64,000 nt of DNA from Cristatella mucedo (GCA_009760855.2 WPIO01000109.1:41001-105000); one strand, 5' to 3'. Positions 10,751 to 23,420 are shown, counted from the stretch's first letter. Translations and numbers: made by a program. Notes: generated from the letters alone by a model not told the origin.

Positions 10751-10888
10751 TTCATTCATTTGTATAGCGCCCCAAGAGAACTCAATCTCTATTCAGGCGC
10801 TTCACATGTGCCTCGGGGCTTGAGCCCACGACCTCAGTCAGACCTTGGTCGGAGCGAGCACCTTAACCGCTATACCAAACTAGCTCGG
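10751..10888 (-). mobile_element. S1 short SINE, full length
   Basis: Minus strand: GGTATAGCGGTTAAGGTGCT (A box), GTGGGCTCAAGCCCC (B box), tail GAGATTGAGTTCTCTTGGGG then CGCTATACAAATGAATG. A good reference copy for the family. It lies 120 bp past the right LTR. Confidence 0.85.
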
Positions 10889-12304
10889 CGATTCCCAATT
10901 CGTATTTGTTTCTTCTTCTCTTTGGCCTATTTTACATGGCCTATTTTATATGTTATTCTCATTCGCCTATTGGTTCTCCTCTTTGGCTCTTCATTTCGTC
11001 GCGCAGCAACTCTTCTAGCGTCACTTTCTGTCACGAGGCTGCGGCCTTGGCCTTGTGCGGGCGTTTAGTCGCTTAGAATGGCGAATATGAGGAAACAATG
11101 TTCGTACGGCTAAATCCATGCGCTCGCAGCCTTCGTGCGTTCAGTCAGCCACCGCCATTTTGTACACCAATGGGTCTATCCACGTGTCAGTCGAGTGGAG
11201 CTACTGGTGGTTTACTGGGTTCGTTTTTACCTTTTAACCGTTAAGAAAATCGATTGCGCGACCGCCATTGCAATCGATACTGCCCACTACGCAAGATCAC
11301 GCGCGGGCGACAGCTTTAAATGTTGTGGGATGCATGCACTTCATACAAGGTGCACCTCGATATGCAATGAAAGTTGAGCCTCGCGTAGCCAATTTCGGCG
11401 GGATTTGCGGAGTTTTCTTGTGGACTTAAGCACTGCCCTGGCAGTCAATTGCGTTGTATTCGGCTAGAACGCTGGCGCCCACCATCGTGAAATTATGTGC
11501 TTACCGCGAAACGGAGTGTGCACTATATATGCTATTATTATTATTATATAATAAAACATGCAATAACAAATAAAGCATGTAGTGTAGAATTTCTGATCGT
11601 TTGTGGCGAATTGCTGTGGACTGCGGCGGGCTGCGGTGGACTGCGACGTTAGGCTCGGGCCAGTGCGGTCGATGTAGGGCATTGCACGAAAGCGAGCGAG
11701 TACAAGGATGCGATAATTCACTGGTGCAATTGAACACTGTGTAGCAGTGTACTAGAAAATCACGACTGAGCAGCTTCTCACTGCCTGTGAACTTTGTGGA
11801 AGATTTACATTCGACTCGGTAGGACTTCTGCTGAATGCTCTTCGATTTTTGGCTGCGGCCTGCGTCTTCGCTGCCGCTTTGCATTAGAACGCGAATGCAC
11901 GAGTGAAAATTGAAAGACGCCCTTAGAGCCACCGTTAGTCCTAGAATGGTAACTCCACATTTACAGCTGTGCCAAGACGATTATTTGAGGTCCATTTTTC
12001 GCTTTAAACAAACTGGACCATGGTTGATTGCCGTAAAGAGTTGCATCCACTAACTGAAGCGTAACGGCCGATGGGTGCAAGACTGAGACTGCTGAATCCA
12101 GCGCTTGACAAGGTGTGTTTGGTGGGGGGCGCTGCTTCAGGAAGTGCAGCTTCAGAGAGTTAACAGGGTCCGTCAGGCATATGCAGAGTCTATTTGCCCG
12201 CATGAAAGGGCAACAAGTTCAGGCAAGTTCAAGCAAGCTCAATGAGTGAAACACTGAGCTTGACAAGACACTCTGAGATCGGTCCGGAAGAAGTGGATGC
12301 ATGT
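10889..12304. other. No recognised gene
   Basis: Short open frames only. An AT/ATT-rich patch lies at 11530-11555. No protein family or exon could be supported. Confidence 0.4.
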
Positions 12305-12725
12305 GAAGCTGAAATTTGACTGCTCCACCAGTTTCAACCTCCTCGTGCCCTCGGGTCCTGTACGGACGATAAATTACCCGTTCTATTCATCCGCTTAAAG
12401 ACCGTTGGCGACGGAAGCTTTAGCTCTGCGGTCCTAGACTGTCTCACTCGCTTCCACGATTCTTAGGCAACGACAACTGCTGCCGACTGCCCTGCTGCCG
12501 ACTGTGGCTCATCCTTTTCAGCGGTCCTGAGCTGCTACTTCCATGCTAATCACTACCTCAAATGCTCTACTGACTTTGCTATGCTTCCCGCTTTCTCTTA
12601 GTTGCGTGAGATGAAGTCTTCTGGCTACCAAATGCGTACCCAAAGCCGCTTAAGCTGTGATTGGGCCCTACAAAACTCTCCCGTGTAGCACCCACATAGT
12701 CTTAGTGGCTTTGTGGAGTTACAGG
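12305..12725 (+). mobile_element. LINE-A 3' fragment, degenerate
   Basis: Nucleotide match to other LINE-A ends: TTTCAACCTCCTCGTGCCCT, ACCGTTGGCGACGGAAGCTT, CCGCTTAAGCTGTGATTGGG, AGCACCCACATAGTC. The frame is broken repeatedly. Confidence 0.8.
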
Positions 12726-12734
12726 TGGAGAAAC

Positions 12735-12825
12735 ACATACACACACGCGTTCGCGCACACACAAACACACACACACACACGATCGCGTACGCACGAACGC
12801 ACCCATTCACACACACACCGAGGCA
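12735..12825. repeat. (CA)n-rich microsatellite
   Basis: Impure CA tract directly following the LINE-A 3' end. Confidence 0.75.
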
Positions 12826-13158
12826 CCGAGAAACCCAGCCTGATTATTTTGGGCATTCCGTGCATTTCCAGCAGCCGATCTCAGCAGACGGAATATGAAT
12901 GTCATCATCACCTCTGCTACTAAGGCAGTGTCAGTCAGAGCACCGTCCCTGCGAGTGACGTCCTGCTCGGGCTTGGGAGCCTGGTGCATCGGTACAGCTT
13001 ACACAGGGACTCGTTCGCCCGTTGGCCTACGGGGATCAGGAATCATCGCAGCCCCTCCCTGGGGACTTGGTATGAGTGCTTTGCAATTAGGAAACGACAA
13101 GCACCGCTCGTCCCTGATTGGGGTTCGAGTGTCCATGGGGGGGGGGCTGCCAGCCGCG

Positions 13159-14100
13159 TCAAGCCAAAGCAGCGTCACCACTAACGCCAGTGGGTTGCTG
13201 GAAGCGGTGCCTTCGGCAGACTGACTCGGCGACGGCCGGGATCCACCCTGCAGCTTGACCATCGCCAGTCCACAGTGAACTTCTCGGAGGGGCCGAACGT
13301 TGGTGGCCAATCGAGACGGGAGCGGCAAGTGCCTTTGCATGGGCGACGAGCGGTGGCAGCCTCCTGCGCTTCAGCTGGGACGCCGGCACCATCCGGGCCT
13401 GGCACAGATGGTCCAATCCTGCCTCCATGAAGATGGATGCAGAGCGTCCATCACTTGCGACGTGGGTGGATGCTAATGAGAGATCCCCAAATCCAGTCAA
13501 TCTTGCTCCTCGTGAGGGGCAGGCACTTCGCCTCAGTTGCCGCCCTAGGATTGCGGAGGACTCAAGAAAGTGTCGATAGGAGAAGTGTCGAGAGCTCAAA
13601 AAAGAAGACGGTATTGCAGTCTTCTAGGCAGGAAACCCCCTCCCCGTGTACATTCAGCTGGACCGCCAAGCTTGGCTTACAAAGTCGACCGATCCAGTGG
13701 CGTTTTCTTTCTGATCGGGAGCCTGGGCCGAGGGTGTCAGCTGCCTTCTCCGACTCCGGCACTTGCTTCTGCAATCACTGCTCGAAGACAGCAGCACCAT
13801 ATTGTCGGCCAGCTTACAGACGGGCGGGGGGAACACGAGATACCCGTGTGGAAGCCAGAGGCCAAATCTGGGAGTCGGGATGCCGCTATTGACCTGACGA
13901 TCTGCTCCGAGATCACATCGAACAGAACGGGCGGCAGGTGATTGCCGTGCCTCACGCCCATCGTCGCCTGTACTGGAATGAGACCGTGGGCTTGAGCGTG
14001 CAGCACGATTGATATATTGACATAGAGCCGTTTGAAAAGCCGTAAGAAGTCATGGCCTACGCCTACTCTACCCTGGGCATGTTATGCATGACCAAACAGC
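13159..14100 (-). mobile_element. Reverse transcriptase relic of a third LINE clade
   Basis: On the minus strand, reading from 14.1 kb down: FLRLFKRLYV-like start, IPVQATMGVRHGNHLPPVLF then DVISEQIV (equivalent of the GVRQGDPLSPLLFN block), GFHTG, then in another frame KLADNMVLLSSS, where a functional enzyme has a (Y/F)ADD catalytic motif. The GVRxG...PxLF style is typical of R2/RTE-like enzymes and differs from LINE-A and LINE-B. Several frameshifts and the ADN replacement make it inactive. The clade is uncertain. Confidence 0.6.
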
Positions 14101-14244
14101 TTGAATCAGTTTTCAGGCGTTCTCATGTTTGATGATGGCTGCCTTCATCGAATGGCTGCCTACCCGATTTTTGCTCACCGAAGTAACCTTATGCAATCCA
14201 TCTCGGTCTTAACTCCACTGAGCCTTAAAGTCTGAATGGGTTTT

Positions 14245-14470
14245 TGGCAGGAGAGTTTGCGAGAGCCAACCCAAAGCCTAAGCTCCATTCAATACACTGA
14301 TAGTTGCCAACACTCTTCATCTCAGGCGACAAAAGCAACGTCAGAACCATAGCTAAGTCAATAGAGAGAGGGCGATGCAAGACGTAAGTTGAATGGGAAT
14401 AGCTTAGGACGGCTAGGTAGGATGAGCTCATGCCGGCAGCAGGGCAACAGTTGCCTAAGAATATGGGGAC
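14245..14470 (-). mobile_element. LINE-A 3' end fragment, old copy
   Basis: Parallels the 3' part of the copy at 14500-15110 (GCCTAAGC, GCCAACACTCTTCATCTCA, GTTGCCTAAGAAT), with many differences. It is the first of four minus-strand LINE-A pieces in a row. Confidence 0.6.
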
Positions 14471-14499
14471 TGAGCTCTACAGTCTATTCTAGAATGTAA

Positions 14500-15110
14500 T
14501 GTAGTGTAATGTATCTCCGTCAGTAACTCCACAAAGTCATAAAGACCATGTGGGCGTAACGCAGGAGAGTTTTGTATAGCCCACTCACAGCCTAAGCGGC
14601 TTTTGGTACGCATTCGGTAGCCAACACACTTCGTCTCACTCAACGAGGAGAAAGTGGGAAGCATAGCCGAGTTAGGAGAGCAGGTGAGGTAGTGAGAAGC
14701 ATAGAAGTAGCAGTTCAGGACCACTGAAAAAGATATGCCATAGTCGGCAGTTGAAGAGTAGATGCCGTTGCGTAAGAATTGTGGAAGCGAGTTCCACAGT
14801 CTGGGACCTGCAGAGCTAAAGCTTCTGTCGCCAACTGTATTTAAGCGGAGGAATGGGACAGCTAATTTATTGTCCACACAGGACCTGAGGGCACGAAATG
14901 GCTGAAACTGATGCAGCAGTTCAGCTAGGTACGAAGGAGCCAAACCGTGGCGGGCCTTGTGGGTCAGCGTAAGAACTTTGCTCTGTATCCTTTGCTCAAC
15001 CGGCAACCATCCTAGCTCTTCCAGCAAAGGTGACACGTGCTCAAACCGCTGGGACTTGAAGACCAGCCTTGCAGCCATATTCATAGTCCGCTGTAGTGGC
15101 ATAGAACGTG
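14500..15110 (-). mobile_element. LINE-A 3' fragment with longest open frame
   Basis: The minus-strand frame 14455-15102 is open for 215 codons: MPLQRTMNMAARLVF, RFEHVSPLLEELGWLPVEQR, THKARHGLAPSYLAELLHQF, TVGDRSFSSAGPRLWNSLPQ, then the 3' region. This is the C-terminal RT/connector part of a CR1/L2-like LINE; the catalytic core is missing. It is the best template for the LINE-A consensus in this window. Confidence 0.85.
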
Positions 15111-15375
15111 AAGAACTAAAGCTTCGGTCATTGACGGTCTTTAAGAGTATGAATTGAACAGCTCATGAATTGTATTTAGTGAGTGCAAGGAGGCCGAGAC
15201 CGGTGCATCAGTTCAGCTGGGTAAGAAGAGCAGAGATACTGCGAGCCTTAAGGTCAGCGTCAGAACTTTAATCTGCTTCCCTTGATCAATACAAAGTCAT
15301 CAATCAACCGAAGCCGACGAAGCGCGTTCAGCAAAGCAGACCCGTGGCCGAGCCTATAGGACGTGTGTTTGACTA
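15111..15375 (-). mobile_element. LINE-A fragment, old copy
   Basis: Aligns to the middle of the 14500-15110 copy (AGAACTAAAGCTTCGGTC, CATCAGTTCAGCTGGGTAAG) but is heavily substituted. Confidence 0.6.
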
Positions 15376-15389
15376 ATTTAATCTTATTT

Positions 15390-16005
15390 GTTTCGATCTA
15401 TAGTTCCACAAAGTCACAAAGAATAAACAATTTTACTCGAAAGAACGGTTTTCTACAGCCGAATTTAAACTTGGTACTGACACCCTACCAGCTAGACTTC
15501 ATCTCATAGATCAGAGTGAAGGTTAGAAGCATAGGCAAGTCACTAGGATAGCCAGTTAAGTGCACAGCGTGAAAGTAGCACCTAAGTGTGGCTGGAAAGG
15601 ATGTGCCATCGTCAGTAGCGGGAGAATAATCACATTAGATGAGAATTAAAGGAGTGATTTCCATAGTCTGGGCGCTGCAGAGAAAAAGCTTCTGTCGCCA
15701 GCGATCTTGAAGGGGGAAATGAAGCAGCTAATTTATTATCCTAATCTGACCTTAGTTCAGCAGGCTAATACTGCTGTCACTGGTCAGCTAGACATGAAAA
15801 AACCAAGCCAGGGTGGGCCTTCTGGTTCAGCCTAACATTTTTACTCTGTATCCATCGATCAGCTTGGACCCATCGCACCCCCTCCAGCATGGTGCGCCCA
15901 TTGCTGAAAACGTCTGGTGGTTGCAAAAGGGCCTTTAAGCCATATTCCTCAACGGCTGCAGTTGACCTATAAGTTTTCTCGTTATTGCTGCCAGGGAAAT
16001 CCATG
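15390..16005 (-). mobile_element. LINE-A fragment, old copy
   Basis: Repeats the same region again (AGTTCCACAAAGTCACAAAG, AAGCTTCTGTCGCCAGCGAT, TAGACATG). The frame at 15777-16004 still reads GVRWVQADRWIQSKN, a decayed WLPVEQRIQSKV block. Confidence 0.6.
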
Positions 16006-16112
16006 GGAAAGCATGCCAGACGAAAGACATTCCTAGGTCGATAAGGCTTCGAAGGTCACTTGTTGACATGCATGCCTGAACTGGGGGGGAATAGGGGGTG
16101 GTTGAGAATCAT

Positions 16113-16152
16113 TGATCATTGATCATGATCCATTATTAATGATCAATGATCA
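16113..16152. repeat. Perfect 14-bp inverted repeat, 12-nt loop
   Basis: TGATCATTGATCAT (16113-16126) and its exact reverse complement (16139-16152). It lies in a patch of repeated GATCA units. Confidence 0.85.
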
Positions 16153-17470
16153 TGATTCAGATCAATGAAAATTGCTAGCTGCCTCCTATTCGGTGCGATG
16201 GGAGCTGGCAGCGTCACTATAAGCTGGCACCGCCGATTGTTCCGTGCCTATACGTGCAGGCATGGTCCCTATCGCGGTCATGCGAGCGTGGTCAGCGGAA
16301 GGTTCTGCAGGTACCCAATTCAGACTTCAACAGACGTCTTTCCTAGGCCCAACCGAGGAGTGGAGCGGTCGAGGTTTCCAGCCATTTTGGCTGGCTCTGT
16401 CTCCGACCAGCTGGCCGCAGTCGACTCGGTGCGAGCAAGGCTCAAGACGAATAAGTCAGACCTCCGCAGAGCAAGCGCTCGGAGCACTAAGAGCAGCAAG
16501 AGCATCCGTGCCTCACCGTGCGTGCGTGCAGAGCGCCGTGCGTTCGTGCATGATCCCAGCCGAGAGAGACTGCCCAAGCTGCGACTCTTTGGAACACCCA
16601 GCCGAAGCTGTGGTGACGTGTTCATGCCCGCTTATGGGAGAGGTAGACTGAGGCATACTTAAGTGCATTCATTATATTTTGTTTAAGTATATTCAAGTGG
16701 TTTTAACACGAAACCACCGCTGGTGCCACATTATTCCTCTACCAGGTCACCAGGGGCACCGACGTTGGGGTCTTGCTGGAAATAAATTGCACATCATGAA
16801 CTGACTGATAAAATAGAAATCATCAAGTCACTAATTTAATTTTGTAAAGCGGGTAATTGCGTGAGCAGCTTTTGTGGAGTGACAACAGAATGTCCCGAGG
16901 GCCGTTGGAACGTGGACGGCAATGCAGCAAAGCCATGGAGGTCTCTTGAGAGGTCAAAAGTCAATCAAGGGTTCCCTTGGGTGAGCAACGTTTACCCACA
17001 AGGTTCTTAGCTCAATAGTGCTGGACTCGCGTTTTTGCAACGCCGCACTTCGCCTCACACTGATGACAGCGAGAGCTGCACTAGAAGGTCTGCAGTGACC
17101 GGCGACGACTGGGCCTACTGTGGACTGCACATCCGACTGCTCAACCTTCCAGAAAGCCCGCGGAATGCTAAGAAACGTACAAGTATGAGAGACTAGGCCG
17201 ATATTGAACCGCACTCTGAGCACCACAAAATGTAGTCAACATACAGCCCACTAGACCTTTGCATGCATGCAGCGCCACGGTAGAGAACGTAGATGTTTGT
17301 AGACGTCTGGCTAGACGCCAGAGATCGGCTGACACGCTGAAAGCCGGCGATCCACTTACGCCGATCCAGATCACCACCCAAACTCTATAACCTGTCCGAG
17401 GATTGAGGCCATTTTCCTTAGGCTGGCAGCCCGATACAGCGGCCTTAGAACAGTGAGTCAATCGATCGGT
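16153..17470. other. No supported gene
   Basis: Two overlapping + frames (16165-16662 and 16244-16651) of 165 and 135 codons. The second has CPSCDSLEH...C, loosely like a zinc knuckle, but neither has splice context or recognisable family features. Confidence 0.35.
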
Positions 17471-17471
17471 G

Positions 17472-17525
17472 CCAGAGAGAGAGACAGACAGACAGAGATA
17501 GAGAGACAAAGACAGAGACGGAGAA

Positions 17526-17556
<31 letters not shown>

Positions 17557-17717
17557 AAGAGAGAGAGAGAAAGATAGAGAGGGAGATAGAGATAGAGAGA
17601 GGGGGAGGGAGAGGGAGATGAAGAAGATAGAAGAAAGAGAGAAAGATGGAGAGAGAGAAAGAGAGAGAAATAGAGAGAAAGAGAGAGAGCGAAAGAGAGA
17701 AAGATAGAGAGAGAGGA

Positions 17718-17748
<31 letters not shown>

Positions 17749-17752
17749 CGGC
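17472..17752. repeat. (GA)n purine tract, impure
   Basis: GA/GACA/GATA/GAAA mixture of about 280 bp. Arg/Glu or Ser/Leu frames across it are artefacts. Confidence 0.9.
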
Positions 17753-17889
17753 CGTGCTTAGAGACGTTGAGTGGCGAGCTGACAAAGTTTCGACGCTCCC
17801 GACGAAGCCTCCTCGGCACGCACCAAGGACGGCTGCTCGAATTTTAACGGCTGGAGCGACCGAATGGAATGTTTGAATGAGCATGTCAT

Positions 17890-18171
17890 TCATTCAGTTC
17901 ATTCCCGGTAATGGAACAGCGACGAAATGGTGGAGGCAGCGCATTCCAGCAAGCACTGCCGGCACAAGCAGGGGGAAGGGTGAGGGAGCGGTGAGGCGAT
18001 CGACATGAGGCACGCACAGCCGGCCGGTAGCTGTGTGCCAAATGCGGCGGTCGGTAGCTGCGACATGTTGGACCGGACCGCGGTGCATATAGTAACCGCG
18101 GTCGAGCCGCTCGTGCTGCGGACAGACAGGCTTCCAATCGGTTGGCCAATGGCCGCCCGCTCCGGCCTGTC

Positions 18172-18172
<1 letters not shown>
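17890..18172. other. No recognised gene, moderately GC-rich
   Basis: Unique-looking DNA between the two microsatellites; nothing supportable. Confidence 0.35.
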
Positions 18173-18173
<1 letters not shown>

Positions 18174-18265
<92 letters not shown>

Positions 18266-18320
18266 CTATCTCTATCTCTATCTCTATCTCTATCTCTATC
18301 TCTATCTCTCTCCATCTCTC
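18174..18320. repeat. (CT)n then (CTCTAT)n
   Basis: About 84 bp of pure CT followed by roughly ten CTCTAT units. Confidence 0.95.
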
Positions 18321-18422
18321 TCTCGGTGGCGCCCACTGCCGGAAGTACCTTTCGCCTATCGCATTGCGGGCGCTGGATGTCGGCGGTGCAGCCGGCGACG
18401 TGCGGCAGCGTCGCTTTCGCTC

Positions 18423-18662
18423 TAGTTTGGGCCAGCGGTTAAGGGGCTCGCCCCGACCAACGTCAATGCAACTGCACTCGACGACCGAGGTCGTGGGCTC
18501 AAGCCCCGTGGTATTATCGTCTCCCGACACCAAGGGCGCTCACAGGCGTTCCTATCCGTTGCAGGAGTCAATTGATCGTGCTTCCTTTGCAGCAAACGTA
18601 AAGCGCCTAGAAAGAGATTGAGTTCTCTGAGGGCACTTTATCAAGTGTATTATTGTTATTAC
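18423..18662 (+). mobile_element. S1 long SINE: tRNA head joined to LINE-B tail
   Basis: A box TTTGGGCCAGCGGTTAAGGG, B box GTGGGCTCAAGCCCC, a short linker, then about 90 bp identical in layout to the LINE-B 3' end (GATCGTGCTTCCTTTGCAGC, AAGCGCCTAGAAAGAGATTG, CACTTTATCAAGTGTATTA). It shows directly that the SINE borrowed the LINE-B 3' end, the part a LINE reverse transcriptase recognises. Confidence 0.85.
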
Positions 18663-18740
18663 ATCATTATTATTATTATGTGTTAAGCGCCTAATTAGCG
18701 ATTAAGTTCTCTTAGGTTGCAATAAAACTAAATTACATTT
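18663..18740 (+). mobile_element. Short LINE-B/S1 tail remnant
   Basis: (ATT)n then TTAAGCGCCTAATTAGCGAT, TAAGTTCTCTTAGG. A decayed tail immediately following the S1 copy. Confidence 0.45.
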
Positions 18741-21700
18741 ATTCTTATTACATTTGCCGACGTTATTTGGCGTCAGGATACCTTTTGCGAGACTCTCACG
18801 TTCGTTCGGGATCGAGCTAGCAAGCGGGTAATTCTCAAGTCGTCGGCTTAGCGGGTGACGTCATTCTGGGCGTTACGGCAGGCAGCCATCGCCTTGAGGC
18901 TAAAAGACTGCGCCCCGAGCGTTTGAACTTCAAAGTGCTTTTAAGGAATAACTGCGGTATGAGTAATGATAAAGGCAGCTACAAAATTGTAAAGTGTTTG
19001 CGCAACAACTTGCGGAGCTCAAATCACTTCAAAGCAATTTTCATTCTATTAATTAATTGCGCCCAACCCTCAATAGTGCAGGTAGCGGCCAAAAGCAGGC
19101 AATGTTAGCAGATCTGACTCTCGCGACACACCCAGCCTCAGGACACTGAAATACAGATAGCAGCACTTTCCGTAGCACCAATATGACGCAAGTACAGAAA
19201 TTACCTATATCTATTACACCCGATACCGCAGACAACTTTGGAGAGACTCGTTAAGGCTTAAAAGACAGCTAATGCTAGGCGTTACTACTGTCTGACCGGC
19301 GGGCCATACCAATTGCTCTGGTCCCATTCTCCCACAAGCTAGCCATGCAGTCAGAACTCAGCTGACCATAAGTCTACCTATTACGGCTATATCACACGTG
19401 GTCTCCACTTTACGGTCACTGTCCTAGCTAAACATCGCAACCACTGGGTATTGCAATACGCTCGAGAGAAAGCACATCGACTTATTAGTCCTATTAGGAT
19501 GCAGTGTTACAATTATCAAGGGCTTATAAGACGATTTAAATTTCCGTGAAAACGGCGTGAGGAAGAGGTGAGTTGTTCTTGAGAAAGGTTCGACAGTTCA
19601 ATGGATGTCCTGGTGTCAGGCGGTGTGCACGAAGCGCTTTCTAGTTTTGAGATTGCTTCGTATATCTATTGAGACAGAGCTAGAGCTGAAGGTACTTGTC
19701 GGTTTGCCTTGAGCAATTAAATTGCTGACGAATTCAAAGCTAAAAATCCTACAGTTTCTGGTAACGTTTAGAAGTTTAAGTTTTTTGCTGCGACGGCTGA
19801 CGGCGAGAAAGATAAAGAATGGACAGCTTAAACGGCAGCTTCCAGGAAGGCTGACAAAAATTGAAAATCCACGGTAGTAATTACTTTTAGAGCCCGCCGA
19901 GAAGGTGCAGCAGAACCGCGACACCTAATGTTCGTGGATATTAGTAATGATAATAACAATTGCAATTCTTAACAAGAGTTAATAACTTAGTAGCAGCTCC
20001 TTCGTTTAGGGTCCAGTAGAAGTTACTTTCTATGAATGAACTTTACAACTAGTTGCAGGTGTATTAATACACTGCAAGGCTATAGACCTGCAGGGTACCA
20101 AAGATGCGTGCACAAGCAAGTATCCTTCTTATTTATACAAAGCATTTTTGAAGACATTCATGGCCACCGGTTAGTATGAACTGTAGTTAGTAACCCTATG
20201 AATTGATGAAATGTTAAGCGGAGCCATAACCCCGCCTGCTTTCGCAACATGAGATTAGTGTGAGCGTATTTGTTTCTTTAGTATTCTTATGAGGGTTGAC
20301 ATTCTGCATTATATGACTAACCAGTGATTTTTTATATTTGCTGGAATAGTTGAAGTCCCTAGAAAGACATTTTGCTCGGCTCTAATGCAACACAAATTTA
20401 TTTTCTGTTATTATTTTTATGACGTTAGTGGTGAATTTCACCTTCCAGTTTAAGAAACGCTATCGCCCTCTTGATCCCACAACTGCTCTCCTTCTAAGAT
20501 GCTATTAAATTTTGATTTTTAGCATTACCTGCACTGTAAATTTATTGTCACCTCGTTTTATGTCCGCATTTTTCTGAGAGGTTGGTGGTGGGCCACTTAT
20601 AAAATTGCTTACATTAAACCGGGTGAACTTAAATCACTTCTGCCTATTTTCCCAGTTAGCGTTCCTATCAAAGACAGTGGAACAATTACTTTCACTGCTT
20701 AATCCCGCAGATTAAAGTGTTTACCTCGGCCTCTAAGTTCCAGCCAAGTTTTAGTGCATTTTAATCCCATCGTTGGTGCTGCAGCTAGTGTAAGTGATGC
20801 TCTCGAGATTGCTGACTCTAGCAAAATCTCTATACTATTTCTACGGGTCCACTTGGTAGAATTCGTCTCGGTGAAGCACCACATGTGCTGCTTTGCAATT
20901 TTTCAGGTCCAATGTCAGTGGGAGAAATCTCATATTCAATTACAACGGTAAGCGGTCACCCAGTGACCCCGCGAAGCTTTTTGTACCCCTTTTTGATCTT
21001 TTCTATGTTCTTCCCTTTATTCAGCACCGTATAACGCAATTTGTTTCCTTGAGTAGACAATCGTATTTGTTCTGATTGCCAATGTCTCGGAAGTACAGAA
21101 AATGTCCGTGTATTCCCTTTAAACTTTGCTTTTACGACTAGGAAAGTGATTAACTTGAAAGACGTCCATTTCCAGAAAGAAAACAAGCAAATTTGCATCT
21201 GTTGTTTCACATTTAGTCAGAAAAACTGCAAATTACTTATAACTTCATTAAATAATTATCGATCAGTGGAGTGTCGAACAAATACAAGTTCTAGGTTTGA
21301 GGCTCATTTGAGGCAATTCTCTTTATTGGAGGAGCCCCAAGCAAACATGGAGTCCCCAAGTATGCTTTCGTTATACGGTACCGACGTTCCCAGTCTCAGT
21401 ATATCCGGGTAAAAAGGGAGCTCGCTGTGCTACTCTGAGTAATCACTCAGAGTTCTCCTTGACTTTTTCAAGATGAAAATAAGGGATATAACTTTGAAGA
21501 TTGATGATGAATACTGTATATCCCATTTTTGCATACATGCTGCTTTTGAGAGCTTGAAACAACTGCTCCCCTGCGTTCTCTGCCATTTTATTATCCAGAA
21601 AGACGTGACGTACTGAAATAAAAATATCAAAGCCACTTTTTCTGTCAGTCTAGCTTCTTAGCGAATTCGTAGCACTCTCTTCTATTCTTTTATCCGTAGT

Positions 21701-22740
21701 CCGACAAAGATAATAGCTTTTACCTTAGACTCCGGTAGGCTGGGGATGGGCATCTTGCAGGTAATTGAACGATGCCGACTTATTGTCGAGACGCATGACA
21801 AATGGCTTGTGAAGCCAGCTTGATATGCTCTACTGGCATCAGCACGCACTTCAGAGATTAAGTAGCGGAGCCCACTTGGTGCTTGCTTTTCTTTCCTACA
21901 GAGAACTCGGTCTGCTGTGGTCAGTCTCTTTTTGTGGTAAAAATGCCCGACTCTCCCGGCTGCTTCAAAGACAAGGAAGAAGGGGAATTTTTTTAGGCCA
22001 CCTTGGAGGCCTAGCCTATAGGACGCCATTTTGAAGACGCCAATCACCTAGCTATGGTCGCCATATTTCAAGGCACACAGAAACATATCGAAACTGGTGT
22101 AGTCCTCTTTGATGTTCACAGATTGAACCATGTGAAGAGGGTGCTACTTCATTCTTCAAGGTTAGCAGGTTAAGCAGCACAGCCTTGAGGCTCCAAGGAT
22201 GAACTGTCTATGAAGCGGCGCCATTCACTCGGGCATCACGTGCGATTCCTCTAGCGTGGAATGGACCAATAGCATTGTTATAGATTCACAGCCCGTCTGG
22301 TCGATTGATGATGGTGTGAAAGAATGCTATAGTACCTCCATATCTCATCTGGTACTTTCACGATTTTATTCGACAAATTTTACAGCTTGAGCGTAAAATT
22401 TAGAAGCCTACAAGCAGACTCGATAAGACTGCTTCTGGTCAGAACGGTGAGGCATTTCTGGCTGGAGAAGTGTGGCATTCTATTCTCACCTGGATGTCAG
22501 ATATGAAGAGCTCAGACGATCCTACCGCCTCGTTTATGAGACTGGAGAAGACCCTGGCGGCCATCTCCGCAGCAAGCAAAGGGGAAGAAAGAAGAACATG
22601 CCTGGTCCAGGACTCAGATCTGCTAGCAAAATCGTGAAAGTCGTGACCCCTTGGCAACAGAGACGGAGCGGCTGCTGCTAGAGATCTGGAGGATCTGAAG
22701 GATCTTGCTGCACTTAATTTGCCCTCAGCAGCTGGCGAAA
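18741..22740. other. About 4 kb without a recognised gene
   Basis: AT-rich, mostly unique-looking DNA. Short frames at 20699-21412 and 21682-22047 (both strands) carry no domain I recognise. No clear SINE or LINE apart from a possible coding-like segment at 22440-22748 directly upstream of a LINE-B tail. Confidence 0.35.
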
Positions 22741-22744
22741 ATCG

Positions 22745-22825
22745 CCTGGAAGCCAACCCATTAAGCGCCTAGAAAGAGATTGAGTTCTCTGAGGACGCTT
22801 TATCAAGTGTACTATTATTATGTTA
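22745..22825 (+). mobile_element. LINE-B tail fragment
   Basis: TTAAGCGCCTAGAAAGAGAT, TGAGTTCTCTGAGG, CGCTTTATCAAGTG then TATTATTATG. The upstream 300 bp (22440-22744) may be the body of a SINE-like composite using this tail. Confidence 0.75.
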
Positions 22826-23420
22826 ATAGTTGTTGTATCCAATCTGCAGGTATCTACGAAGGCAGCTGCTGGGCTCATGACCTCTAACAAGCCAACGAGA
22901 GCGGCTGAGATATATCAACATAGGACTTTAAAAAGAAGAATTTTAGTCCCAGTAAGAAGCAGTCCGAAAGATTAACAAGCACGGCGAGAAGTCGGAAAAT
23001 GGGGCATTCTCTGAAAACTCCTCGGCCTTCGGGTGGCACTCATCCATAACATTCCTGAAATACAGGCGGGACTAGCGTGTATCCAAATTAAATTGTGGAT
23101 ACCCGATTTTCAATTTAAAAACTTGGACAAGCTTATCGCTTGTCCAAGGTTTAGTCACAATGAATCAGCGACCAGCACCGTCGATAAGACTTACTGCGAT
23201 CACCAGGTCATTCATTTTTGTAAGCAGCATTGAGAGATAATCTCTACAGCGTTTGCTTGCGTAATTAGCCCATGATGGTCAGTACTGGAAATTGTGATTC
23301 CAAAATCCGAGGAGCCGATTCCATGCTTAATTTCAATTACGAAAGTTGCAGTTGCGAATGATGAAATTATCACCCCTGACATTTTTGCACAACTCCCATC
23401 ATGGCTATACTAATGTGGCA

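Noticed and set aside
16165-16662. 165-codon + frame
   Set aside because: No recognisable family, competing overlapping frame of similar length and no splice context.
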